A stretch of 64,000 bases of DNA. It comes from Faecalibacterium sp. Its GTDB lineage: Bacteria; Bacillota; Clostridia; Oscillospirales; Ruminococcaceae. Numbering within the stretch: position 1 is the stretch's first letter; every line of letters begins with the position of its first letter. Shown here one piece after another: positions 51,858 through 59,702 of the stretch. The stretch covers positions 124,001-188,000 of the forward strand of contig JAHHRL010000002.1 in the NCBI GenBank assembly GCA_020025825.1, given 5' to 3'. The notes below the pieces were generated by a model. That model was not told the origin of the DNA. It ran no database searches and saw only the letters and a program-made list of their open reading frames with translations. A program made the translations under genes and the position numbers.

Positions 51858-53024
51858 TTACATCTTTGTAAGCAAAGCGACAGCATGGACGGCAATGCCC
51901 TCACCTGCGCCGGTAAAGCCCAGATGTTCCTCTGTAGTTGCTTTTACGCTTACATCTTCAACGTTCATGCCCAATGCACGTGCCAAGTTTTCTCGCATTG
52001 CCAAAATGTGGGGTGCTAGTTTAGGTGCCTGACACAAAATGGTTGCATCCACATTTTCGGGCTTATAGCCTTTTTCTGCAACCAATGCTGCAACTGCGCT
52101 GGCTAGCTTCAAACTATCTGCACCCGCATAAGCAGGGTCTGTATCCGGAAAATGCTTGCCAATATCGCCCAGTGCTACAGCACCCAGCAATGCATCGGAG
52201 ATTGCATGTGCCAAAACGTCCGCATCGGAGTGCCCCAGCAGGCCTTTTTCATACGGAATGGTCACGCCGCCTAAAATCAGCGGCCGTCCTTCTACCAGTT
52301 TATGTACATCATATCCATGTCCAATCCGCATCTGTTTTTTCTCCTTTATATAAGGAAGCAAATCTTCCTTTGTTGTAATCTTCAGGTTTGCATAATCTCC
52401 CGGGACCAGTCGCACAGGCCTATCTACAAGCTCGAACAAGCTGCAATCGTCTGTTACCAAACGAGCCTTTTCTTCCGGCAGAGTTTCCAGCGCCTGCAAA
52501 TACGCATCACGGTAAAAGCATTGCGGTGTTTGTACTGCATACAAAGTGTTTCTATCCGGTGTTTGAGCAACCTCACACTGCGCCGGAACTACTTTTCCAT
52601 TGCCGCAGGTGGCACACTTAATCGTATCTTTTACAGGAACCGCCGGGGCCGCAGCACCGTATTTTTCCGCCTCTAAAAGCACATCCTGTATTACAGCCTG
52701 GCTAACAAAGGGCCGTGCAGCATCATGAATTGCAATAAGCTCCCCTTTTGCTGCACATACACCGGCTTTTACACTTTCGGCTCTGGTTGCTCCGCCGGGT
52801 ACTAACTGTACCGGCTTTTTGCAGATGGCTGCTGCTTTTTCTGCCTGTTCCCAAGCATTTTTGCCTGCCACTAAAACAATTTCATCTATTTGCGGGCAAC
52901 TGTCAAATGCCAAAAGGCTTTGCTCCAAAACAGTATGCTCACCTAAATTATACGATAGCTTATCAAAGCCCATTCTAGTAGAGGAACCGGCTGCGGCCAA
53001 TATCGCTGTAACACTCTTTTTCAT
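51858..53024 (-). CDS. ispDF: Bifunctional IspD-IspF enzyme (MEP pathway)
   Basis: 388 aa fusion. Residues 1-~228 are IspD (ILAAAGSSTRMGFDKL; IHDAARPFV), the cytidylyltransferase acting on methylerythritol phosphate. Residues ~232-388 are IspF (RIGHGYDVHKL; LGHSDADVLAHAISDALLGA), the cyclodiphosphate synthase. The two normally neighbour in the pathway but are separated by IspE. The start at 53024 is chosen because GAGGG precedes it; an ATG at 53036 overlaps that site. Promoter at 53070-53098. Confidence 0.95.
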   Translation of the reverse strand: MKKSVTAILAAAGSSTRMGFDKLSYNLGEHTVLEQSLLAFDSCPQIDEIVLVAGKNAWEQAEKAAAICKKPVQLVPGGATRAESVKAGVCAAKGELIAIHDAARPFVSQAVIQDVLLEAEKYGAAAPAVPVKDTIKCATCGNGKVVPAQCEVAQTPDRNTLYAVQTPQCFYRDAYLQALETLPEEKARLVTDDCSLFELVDRPVRLVPGDYANLKITTKEDLLPYIKEKKQMRIGHGYDVHKLVEGRPLILGGVTIPYEKGLLGHSDADVLAHAISDALLGAVALGDIGKHFPDTDPAYAGADSLKLASAVAALVAEKGYKPENVDATILCQAPKLAPHILAMRENLARALGMNVEDVSVKATTEEHLGFTGAGEGIAVHAVALLTKM

Positions 53025-53069
53025 TTTAGCCCTCATTTTCCTAAAAATACCTCTAATAAATCAACTTAC

Positions 53070-53098
53070 ATTATACCGAAATAAAAACAAAGCTGCAA
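53070..53098 (-). promoter_or_regulatory. Promoter of ispDF and the large downstream operon
   Basis: TTGCAG (53098-53093), 17 nt, consensus TATAAT (53075-53070). Genes behind it are packed with gaps of 1-45 nt down to 38784. Confidence 0.6.
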
Positions 53099-53345
53099 GT
53101 ACGCTCCCGGAAAAGTAGAAAATCCCGTAACATTTCGTTTTGGTTTGCTCGTGGCAAAAGGCTTTTCTCTTACTTATTTATCATACGTATGTTCCGCAGC
53201 AGGCTATCCCCAAATCGTCTGTTTGAATCACAATGCACAAAAATATCGTTTCATCGTTAAATCATTTTCTTTGTATTTTCCAGCACTTGTATAAAAACAG
53301 CAGATATCTTGTCATTCTTTATTCATAATTTGTATGTATTTGCCG
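53099..53345. other. AT-rich intergenic spacer
   Basis: Between the two divergent promoters. I see no gene, no terminator and no recognisable c-di-AMP riboswitch core. Confidence 0.4.
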
Positions 53346-53374
53346 TTGTTTCCACAAGATAAACGTGTTATCAT
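53346..53374 (+). promoter_or_regulatory. Promoter of the antiporter gene
   Basis: TTGTTT (53346-53351), 17 nt, TATCAT (53369-53374), 30 nt before the ATG. Confidence 0.45.
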
Positions 53375-53404
53375 CATATTCGTTTTCAAGAAAGAGGTGT
53401 TTTT

Positions 53405-54676
53405 ATGGAAATGCATTTACTTTGCGTCGCCGTTTGTATCATTGGCGGCCTTCTAATGTCCCGTGTGGCAAAAAAGTTATCCTTGCCCGCCGTAACCGCT
53501 TACCTGATTACCGGTTTGTTGTTGGGACCTTTCTGTATCGGTCGGTTGAATATCGCCGGCTTTGGATTCCAGTCTCTTGTTCAAGTAGAAGAATTCAGCA
53601 TCCTGTCTCAGGCAGCACTGGGCTTCATTGCTTTTGCTATTGGTAACGAATTCCGCTTAGACCAGCTGAAAAAGATGGGTAATCAGGCAATTACCATCGG
53701 CATTTTGCAGGCTGTTATCACCACCTTTGTGGTAGATGTTGCTCTGATTACACTGCACATTATCAATCCTCATATTTTGTCTTTGCCTTCCGCTATTACT
53801 TTGGGCGCTATTGCTGCTGCTACTGCGCCTGCTGCAACCCTGATGGTTGTGCGCCAGTATAAAGCCGACGGCCCTTTAACAAAGCTGTTGCTGTTGGTTG
53901 TTGCAATTGATGACGCTGTCGGTCTGGTATTGTTCTCTGCTTCTTTTGGCATTGCCCGTGCATTGGAGCAGGGCAGCGTCAGCATCATTGGCATCATTGT
54001 AGAGCCCATCGTAGAGATTGTACTTTCTTTGGTTTTGGGTGCTGTTATGGGCTTCCTGCTGTACTGGTTGGAGAGATTCTTCAACTCCAGAAGTAAGCGT
54101 CTGGCACTTTCCACCAGCTTTGTTCTGCTGACGGTCGGTCTTTCCATGCTGGAGTTCAAAATCGGCCCTGTTAATTGCAGCTTCTCCTTGCTGCTGGTTT
54201 GCATGATGACCGGCACTGTATTCTGCAATATCTGCGATTTTTCCGAGGAACTCATGGAGCGTGTGGACCGTTGGACTGCTCCGCTGAATATTTTGTTCTT
54301 CGTTATCTCCGGTGCTGAACTGAACCTAGCAATTTTCGGCAATCCTATGGTTCCTCTGGTAGGCATCATATTTATCATTTTCCGTTCTCTGGGCAAATAC
54401 TTTGGTGCCGACGTCAGCTGCCGTATGACCCACTGTGACGAGAAAATCACCAAAAATCTGGGCATCACCCTTCTGCCTCAGGCTGGTGTAGCGCTTGGCA
54501 TGGCACAGACCGCTTCTTTGCTGAGTGACGGTGCTACTGTACGCAACGTCGTGTTGTTCGCTGTTTTAGTCTACGAATTGGTAGGTCCCATGCTTACAAA
54601 GCAAGCACTGATGCGCGCCGGCGAAATCAACCCCGACGAAAAGACAAGTGCTCGTGTTGCTAACCAGACAAAATAA
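53405..54676 (+). CDS. Kef/CPA2-type cation:proton antiporter
   Basis: 423 aa with about twelve membrane helices (LPAVTAYLITGLLLGPF; AALGFIAFAIGNEF; VAIDDAVGLVLF with the ion-binding Asp pair; LPQAGVALGMA). The C-terminal tail is short, without an RCK domain, so gating must come from elsewhere. It probably exchanges K+ or Na+ for protons. AAAGAGG precedes the ATG. The nearby cdaA makes a potassium-linked signal; a link is plausible but not shown. Confidence 0.9.
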   Translation: MEMHLLCVAVCIIGGLLMSRVAKKLSLPAVTAYLITGLLLGPFCIGRLNIAGFGFQSLVQVEEFSILSQAALGFIAFAIGNEFRLDQLKKMGNQAITIGILQAVITTFVVDVALITLHIINPHILSLPSAITLGAIAAATAPAATLMVVRQYKADGPLTKLLLLVVAIDDAVGLVLFSASFGIARALEQGSVSIIGIIVEPIVEIVLSLVLGAVMGFLLYWLERFFNSRSKRLALSTSFVLLTVGLSMLEFKIGPVNCSFSLLLVCMMTGTVFCNICDFSEELMERVDRWTAPLNILFFVISGAELNLAIFGNPMVPLVGIIFIIFRSLGKYFGADVSCRMTHCDEKITKNLGITLLPQAGVALGMAQTASLLSDGATVRNVVLFAVLVYELVGPMLTKQALMRAGEINPDEKTSARVANQTK

Positions 54677-54801
54677 TATTGCAATAAAGAATCGTCACAT
54701 TTAATGTGTCATTCTACAAAATTGAGCCTATCCTTCTCAAGTATTTTCAAGTATTTTCAAATAGGCAAAGGTCCTGCGATAGCTCAATTTAGAAACAAAA
54801 A
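54677..54801 (+). ncRNA. Structured 3' region or small RNA downstream of the antiporter
   Basis: AAATTGAGC (54719-54727) pairs with GCTCAATTT (54782-54790), enclosing CCTAT/ATAGG and a repeated TCAAGTATTTT. A TTGCAA-17 nt-TAATGT element precedes it and the terminator at 54802-54838 follows. It may be an independent RNA of about 120 nt or only the mRNA's 3' end. Confidence 0.35.
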
Positions 54802-54838
54802 GAAAAAACCAGCTGTAAAATACAGCTGGTTTTTTTGT
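54802..54838 (+). terminator. Terminator
   Basis: AAAAAACCAGCTGTA / TACAGCTGGTTTTTT with loop AAA, ends the antiporter transcript and the candidate RNA. Confidence 0.85.
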
Positions 54839-55068
54839 TATTATACAGGCAAACGCTCGCATTCACCTTGTGTGCCTATGGGGATTGATTTTCTTGACTA
54901 AGTCTCTTTTTATTGTATGGATATATAAACCCCTTCCCCGCAGGATTATCAGCAGGCAAGAAGCTAAACCTCTTTGATTTACCACAAGTTTACCAACATA
55001 GTGTCATTGTTTTCGCATCGAGTGCTAAATGCCTATGTTTTTCCGTTCGAATATACAATCGCGCTTTA
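54839..55068. other. Spacer between the antiporter terminator and spo0A 3' end
   Basis: About 230 nt, no gene-like frame with a ribosome binding site and no clear hairpin terminator for spo0A. Confidence 0.4.
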
Positions 55069-55824
55069 TTATGCCAAACGGCGGCGTTTGTCCAAACGCA
55101 TCTTATCGCTTATCATTGCAATAAACTCGCTGTTTGTCGGTTTGCCACGCAAATTATGGATGGTGTATCCAAAGTATCGGTTCAGCGTGTCTACGTCGCC
55201 TCGGTCCCACGCTACCTCAATCGCATGGCGAATTGCACGCTCTACACGAGAAGCTGTTGTGCTGTTTCGTTTTGCAATTTCGGGATATAAGCGCTTTGTA
55301 ACCGCATTGATGTAATCCGGGTCATCCACAGTAAGTAAAATTGCGTCCCGCAAAAACTGATAACCTTTAATATGTGCCGGTACACCAATCTGGTGCAGAA
55401 TTTCTGTAACCGTTACTTCGTCATTGTCCGCCCTGTTAACGTGACCATGTTCTGCATTGTTTACAGCCTTTTGCACACGAGCCGCTAAAACACTCTCATC
55501 GAAAGGTTTTACAAAATAGAATGCAAAGCCCGCCTCCAGCAGTTCCTGTTCCATCTCCTCACTTTGGAATGCACCTGTTGCAAAAAATGTTGTGTTGTTG
55601 CCTCCTGCTTCATGATACCTTTGCTTTACGCTGATTGCATCAAGCCCCGGCATAAATGTGTCCAGTAAGGCAACTTGCGGCCGTAAAGCCAACAATTTCT
55701 GCAGCACTTTTGTACCATCTTTTTCTACTACAGTTACTTCCACATTTTCCTTTTCCAGTGCTTTGCTGCACCGTGCCGTTACCTCTGCTCCAGTATCCGA
55801 CATAACAAACTTGATTTTATCCAT
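55069..55824 (-). CDS. spo0A: Sporulation master regulator Spo0A, altered receiver domain
   Basis: 251 aa. The C-terminal DNA-binding domain (~135-250) is a clear Spo0A: VTEILHQIGVPAHIKGYQFL, the recognition region TASRVERAIRHAIEVAW and NRYFGYTIHNLRGKPTN. The receiver (1-120) is weakly conserved. Asp10 and the phospho-acceptor Asp55 (LLDTFMP) and Lys in VKPFD are present, but the second acidic residue is Thr11 and the phosphate-contacting Thr region reads FFATGAF. The start is ATG 55824 with AAAGGAGG. With yabP/yabQ it points to sporulation ability, yet with signal input that may differ. Confidence 0.93.
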   Translation of the reverse strand: MDKIKFVMSDTGAEVTARCSKALEKENVEVTVVEKDGTKVLQKLLALRPQVALLDTFMPGLDAISVKQRYHEAGGNNTTFFATGAFQSEEMEQELLEAGFAFYFVKPFDESVLAARVQKAVNNAEHGHVNRADNDEVTVTEILHQIGVPAHIKGYQFLRDAILLTVDDPDYINAVTKRLYPEIAKRNSTTASRVERAIRHAIEVAWDRGDVDTLNRYFGYTIHNLRGKPTNSEFIAMISDKMRLDKRRRLA

Positions 55825-55862
55825 AAGGTCCTCCTTTGTTTTGCCTTCCCTTAACAAGGAGA

Positions 55863-55891
55863 ATTTTACCATAATTTACCATTTCATTCAA
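55863..55891 (-). promoter_or_regulatory. Promoter of spo0A
   Basis: TTGAAT (55891-55886), 17 nt, TAAAAT (55868-55863) with extended TG, 40 nt before the ATG. Confidence 0.45.
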
Positions 55892-56309
55892 TATATTTAC
55901 CAATTTTTGGCAATTCGCACAGAAAGAACCCCATTTTTCACACACAATCGCCGATTGTTATACAAAAAACGAACCAATTATTTTTATCGAATCCATGTTA
56001 TTTATCGTATATTGTCAAAAATTACACAATATTGTCCCGCCATCTTTTTCGTTTCCTATTCTTCCTTTTTGGTTTCTCTTATACTTCTTTATAAGCTATA
56101 AAACATTTTCAGTGGTAATTGTTTCTAACGAGGATTCCTGTACGCACTGCAATAAAACAAAATTTTACCAAATAAAAGCATTTTATTCTTCTGGTGCAAT
56201 TTTGCACAATTATAAATCATACTTTATCCCATTTTTTACAAAAATATTTTCTAAAAATTGCATAATTCACAGCACTAGCGAAATTTACACAATAATACAT
56301 ATTTTGCAA
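55892..56309. other. AT-rich spacer between spo0A and purC
   Basis: About 420 nt, very AT-rich, with scattered variants of TTGCACAATT and ACAATATTGT (for example the palindrome GTGCAATTTTGCAC at 56195-56208). A sequence TTTTATCGAATC at 55982-55993 is one base from a Spo0A box core. No credible gene. Confidence 0.4.
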
Positions 56310-56338
56310 TTGTAACAGCAAAAAATTTGTGGTACAGT
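56310..56338 (+). promoter_or_regulatory. Promoter of purC
   Basis: TTGTAA (56310-56315), 17 nt, TACAGT (56333-56338) with extended TG. No purine riboswitch core is seen in the 60-nt leader. Confidence 0.45.
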
Positions 56339-56401
56339 AATGGTCGGTAAGTCTCTTATCACCGTTTATTTAAACTGTGCTTTTATGGAGGAAGTCTGAT
56401 T

Positions 56402-57085
56402 ATGAAAAAGATTTATGAAGGCAAGACCAAGGACGTTTACAGCCTGGACAACGGCAACGTTATGTTAAAGTTCAAGGACGACTGCACCGGCAAAGACGGC
56501 GTTTTCGATCCCGGTGAAAACAGCGTTGGCTTGACAATCGAAGGCATCGGTAAGGCAAACCTGCAAACCTCCATTCTTTATTTTGAGCTGCTGAAGAAGG
56601 CAGGCATCAAGACCCACTACGTAAGTGCTAATGTTGAAGATGCTACTATGGAAGTTCTGCCCGCTACCGTTTTCGGTCACGGCCTGGAGGTTATCTGCCG
56701 CTTGGTTGCTACCGGCAGCTTTATCCGTCGCTACGGCGAGTACATTCAGGATGGCACTCCTCTGGAGGGTGGCTACGTTGAGTGCACCTTCAAGAACGAC
56801 GAAAAGGGCGATCCCCTGGTTACCGGCGAAGGCCTGGCAGCTCTGGGCGTTATGACCCCCGAAATGTTCGAGAGCATGAAGGAGCAGACCCTGAAGATCA
56901 CCAAGATCGTTGCTGACGACCTGAAGAGCATCGGCTTGGACCTGTGGGACATCAAGTTTGAGTTTGGCTACAACAACGGCGAAGTCATCCTGATTGATGA
57001 AATCGCTTCCGGCAACATGCGTGTCTACAAGGACGGCAAGATTGTTGAGCCCGTTGAGCTGACCCGCCTGATCCTGAACCGCTAA
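56402..57085 (+). CDS. purC: Phosphoribosylaminoimidazole-succinocarboxamide synthase
   Basis: 227 aa SAICAR synthase: KKIYEGKTKDVYSL, EVICRLVATGSF (EVVVR-type motif), and DEIASGNMRV near the end (usual DEISPDTCR, so altered at the SPDT part). It joins aspartate to CAIR in purine synthesis. It is alone here, away from other pur genes. GGAGGAAG precedes the ATG. Codon bias is strong. Confidence 0.93.
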   Translation: MKKIYEGKTKDVYSLDNGNVMLKFKDDCTGKDGVFDPGENSVGLTIEGIGKANLQTSILYFELLKKAGIKTHYVSANVEDATMEVLPATVFGHGLEVICRLVATGSFIRRYGEYIQDGTPLEGGYVECTFKNDEKGDPLVTGEGLAALGVMTPEMFESMKEQTLKITKIVADDLKSIGLDLWDIKFEFGYNNGEVILIDEIASGNMRVYKDGKIVEPVELTRLILNR

Positions 57086-57099
57086 TTCGTTTCTTACTT

Positions 57100-57134
57100 A
57101 ATGCCTGTCACTTTTGTGGCAGGCATTTTTTTAT
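57100..57134 (+). terminator. Terminator of purC
   Basis: ATGCCTGTCAC / GTGGCAGGCAT with loop TTTT and a run of T. Confidence 0.8.
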
Positions 57135-57135
57135 A

Positions 57136-57176
57136 TAAAAAAGCCGGGTATCAAAACCTGATACCCGGCCATTTTA
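57136..57176 (-). terminator. Terminator of the radical SAM/SPASM gene
   Basis: GCCGGGTATC / GATACCCGGC stem followed by six T on the minus strand. Confidence 0.8.
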
Positions 57177-58004
57177 TCAACCGAATCTACGTGCATAGCC
57201 GCACTTTTGGCATAATTCTTCGGTAGCGCAGCGGTGCGTAAAGCCTTCCCGCATTGCCTTTGCACGAGGTGACTGCAAAATATCTTGGATGTTTTGTGTA
57301 AAGGCATCACCCAGCGTAATGGCGCCTTCCCTATCCAAGCAGCACGGCACAACGCGACCATCGCACAAAATTGCAAAATGGTCCTTTAGCCCGTAGCAAA
57401 AAACCGAATCCCCTTGATTCTCCGCAGCCATATCCGGCCACTGGAACCGGTCCCCATATTCCAGATGCAGTTTGGGGCGTATGCGAGCTCCTCTGGTTCC
57501 CCAGTGCCACTCACCGGCAAAACGCTCTTGCAGACGAGCAACAATATCAATGTTTCTGCCCTCGTCCAAGCCATTATTCCATAGGCGCAGAATTACCAGC
57601 ACACCCGCCTGCGAAGCCTTTTCTGCAAAATCCATACAGCCATCCAAATAGGCAATATACTCATCCAGCGAGCCTTTTTCAAAGCTGTGCACGGAAATAT
57701 TTACTTTATATACTTGCGCTGCAATCAATGCATCGCCTTTTGCAGGCAGTAAGGAACCATTTGTTGTAATGGCCGAGCGGAACCCCATTTGATTTGCCGT
57801 TTTGATAAACTCCGGCAACAAGGGGTGTGTCAGCGGCTCGCCCATCAAATGATAATACAAGTACTCGGTTACACCCTGCAGCTTTTGCGCAACAGTTGTA
57901 AATTCTTCCATAGTCATTCGTTTTGGGGGGCGTACCGTTCCTGGGCAAAAGGAACAATTTTTATTGCAAATATTGGTAATCTCCACATATACACGGGAAT
58001 ACAA
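57177..58004 (-). CDS. Radical SAM/SPASM domain protein
   Basis: 275 aa. The radical SAM motif is EITNICNKNCSFCPGT (CxxxCxxC), followed by MGEPLTHPLLPEFI, and the C-terminus carries a short SPASM-like set (LCDGRVVPCCLDREG; LCQKCGYARRF). Such proteins modify peptides or act as anaerobic maturases. No precursor peptide gene is seen next to it, so its target is unknown. The start is TTG at 58004 with GAGGT; the overlapping ATG (AATGAGG) is out of frame. Confidence 0.85.
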   Translation of the reverse strand: MYSRVYVEITNICNKNCSFCPGTVRPPKRMTMEEFTTVAQKLQGVTEYLYYHLMGEPLTHPLLPEFIKTANQMGFRSAITTNGSLLPAKGDALIAAQVYKVNISVHSFEKGSLDEYIAYLDGCMDFAEKASQAGVLVILRLWNNGLDEGRNIDIVARLQERFAGEWHWGTRGARIRPKLHLEYGDRFQWPDMAAENQGDSVFCYGLKDHFAILCDGRVVPCCLDREGAITLGDAFTQNIQDILQSPRAKAMREGFTHRCATEELCQKCGYARRFG

Positions 58005-58167
58005 AGCTGCACCTCATTTACTGTTTTAGTATTGTTATGGTATCATGCTTTTTCTTTTGATGCAAATAGTATTTGCTGTTATTTGCCAAAATGTTTGTGT
58101 GCCACATACAACTTTTTACTAAATTCAAATTTGCAAAATATTTCGTCTGCTTTTCTACAGTAAAGCA

Positions 58168-58196
58168 TTGCATTGGCAAAAAAATTGTGGCATACT
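58168..58196 (+). promoter_or_regulatory. Promoter of the NSS transporter gene
   Basis: TTGCAT (58168-58173), 17 nt, CATACT (58191-58196) with extended TG, 34 nt before the start. Confidence 0.5.
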
Positions 58197-58229
58197 GTGT
58201 GATATTATCAAAAGAGAGGGGTTTTTATA

Positions 58230-59603
58230 TTGCACGAAAAAAGGAGTCATTTCACCAGTCGGCTTGGCTTTGTATTAGCTGCCGCTGGTTCTGCTGTAGG
58301 TCTTGGCAACCTGTGGCGCTTCCCATATCTTGCGGCTAAGTACGGCGGCGGAATTTTTCTTTTCATCTATATCCTGCTGGCTGTTACTTTCGGATTTACA
58401 CTTATGGTTACGGAAATTGCAATCGGCCGTAAAACACGCAAATCCTGCATTTATGCCTATAAAGCAGTCGACAAGCGGTTTTCTGCCCTTGGCCCACTAA
58501 GTGCGCTTATCCCCATTCTAATTGCCCCTTATTACTGTGTAATTGGTGGCTGGGTTCTGAAATATCTGTTTGAGTTTTTGGTTGGCGGTAACGCCGCCTT
58601 GGCAAACGACAGCTATTTTGGCGATTTCATCTCAGTAGCCACACCTAACATTACCAATAACCCTATGCCTTGGTTCATTTTGTACATCTTGCTTACTGCG
58701 GGCGTAGTAATTATGGGTGTAGAAAAAGGCATCGAGGCCATGAGCAAGGTCATGATGCCCGTTCTAGTTGTGCTGTCTATTTTTATTGCGGGATATTCCT
58801 TAACCCTGCCGGGCGCAATGGCAGGCCTTAAATTCTATCTGGTTCCCAATTTTGCAAACTTCTCTGTTTCCACTGTTTTGGGCGCTATGGGTCAGCTTTT
58901 CTACTCCATGTCTTTGGCGATGGGTATTATGATTACCTATGGCTCTTACATGAAAGATGATAACAATCTGGAAGGCTCTGTTGGGCAAATCGAGTTGTTT
59001 GACACAGCCATCGCACTGCTGGCAGGCCTTATGATTATCCCGCCTGTTGTTGCATTTAACGGCGGCGACCCCACCAACATTTCCGCAGGCCCCGGCCTGA
59101 TGTTTGGTGTACTGCCTAAGGTATTCGATTCCATGTTGGGCGGTCGTTTTATTGGCATTCTCTTTTTCCTGCTGGTGCTTTTTGCAGCGTTGACTTCCTC
59201 CGTTTCTTTAATGGAAACTATTCTGTCGATTTTGCAGGATACGATGCACCTAAAACGCAAGCCTGCTGTTGCCATTACCATCCTCTTTTTATTGGCTGTA
59301 GGTTCTCTGTCCTGTCTGGGATTTGGTCCTTTGGCCCATATTGCTCCGATGGGGCTCTCCTTTTTGGATTTCTTTGATTTTATTACAAACTCTGTTTTGA
59401 TGCCGATTGTTGCATTTATTACCTGCATTTTGATTGGTCACGTAGTCGGCACAAAATTTATAGAAGACGAAGTCGAAAAGACTGGGCACTCCTTTGGCCG
59501 CAAAAAGATGTATCGTGTTATGATTCGCTGGATTGCGCCTGTTATTTTAGCCACTATTTTGTTGGGCGAACTTGCAAAGCATTTTGGCTTATTGAACATC
59601 TAA
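58230..59603 (+). CDS. Sodium-dependent transporter, NSS/SNF family
   Basis: 457 aa, eleven to twelve helices. The NSS signature in helix 1 is AAAGSAVGLGNLWRFPYLAA; helix 6 has SMSLAMGIMITYGSYM and helix 8 ALTSSVSLMET, the sodium-site positions. Bacterial relatives import amino acids such as tryptophan, tyrosine, leucine or alanine together with sodium. The start is TTG at 58230 with GAGAGGGG. Confidence 0.93.
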   Translation: MHEKRSHFTSRLGFVLAAAGSAVGLGNLWRFPYLAAKYGGGIFLFIYILLAVTFGFTLMVTEIAIGRKTRKSCIYAYKAVDKRFSALGPLSALIPILIAPYYCVIGGWVLKYLFEFLVGGNAALANDSYFGDFISVATPNITNNPMPWFILYILLTAGVVIMGVEKGIEAMSKVMMPVLVVLSIFIAGYSLTLPGAMAGLKFYLVPNFANFSVSTVLGAMGQLFYSMSLAMGIMITYGSYMKDDNNLEGSVGQIELFDTAIALLAGLMIIPPVVAFNGGDPTNISAGPGLMFGVLPKVFDSMLGGRFIGILFFLLVLFAALTSSVSLMETILSILQDTMHLKRKPAVAITILFLLAVGSLSCLGFGPLAHIAPMGLSFLDFFDFITNSVLMPIVAFITCILIGHVVGTKFIEDEVEKTGHSFGRKKMYRVMIRWIAPVILATILLGELAKHFGLLNI

Positions 59604-59636
59604 CCTGTCTTTTTCGCTTTTCAATCAGTAAACCTA

Positions 59637-59682
59637 TAAAAGCCCCCGGTGTGATTTTGTAAATCACACCGGGGGCTTTATC
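59637..59682. terminator. Bidirectional terminator
   Basis: AAAGCCCCCGGTGTGATTT / AAATCACACCGGGGGCTTT with loop TGT, between convergent genes. Confidence 0.9.
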
Positions 59683-59702
59683 TTATCTTCAGGGATATTC
59701 CT

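Noticed and set aside
53099..53404. c-di-AMP (ydaO) riboswitch before the antiporter
   Set aside because: Tempting because cdaA is near, but the region lacks its conserved blocks and the promoter lies only 30 nt from the start codon.
55995..56315. 106-codon plus-strand frame in the spo0A-purC spacer
   Set aside because: AT-rich, no ribosome binding site, amino acid composition that of random AT-rich sequence.
56339..56401. Purine riboswitch before purC
   Set aside because: The leader is only about 60 nt and shows no purine aptamer core.
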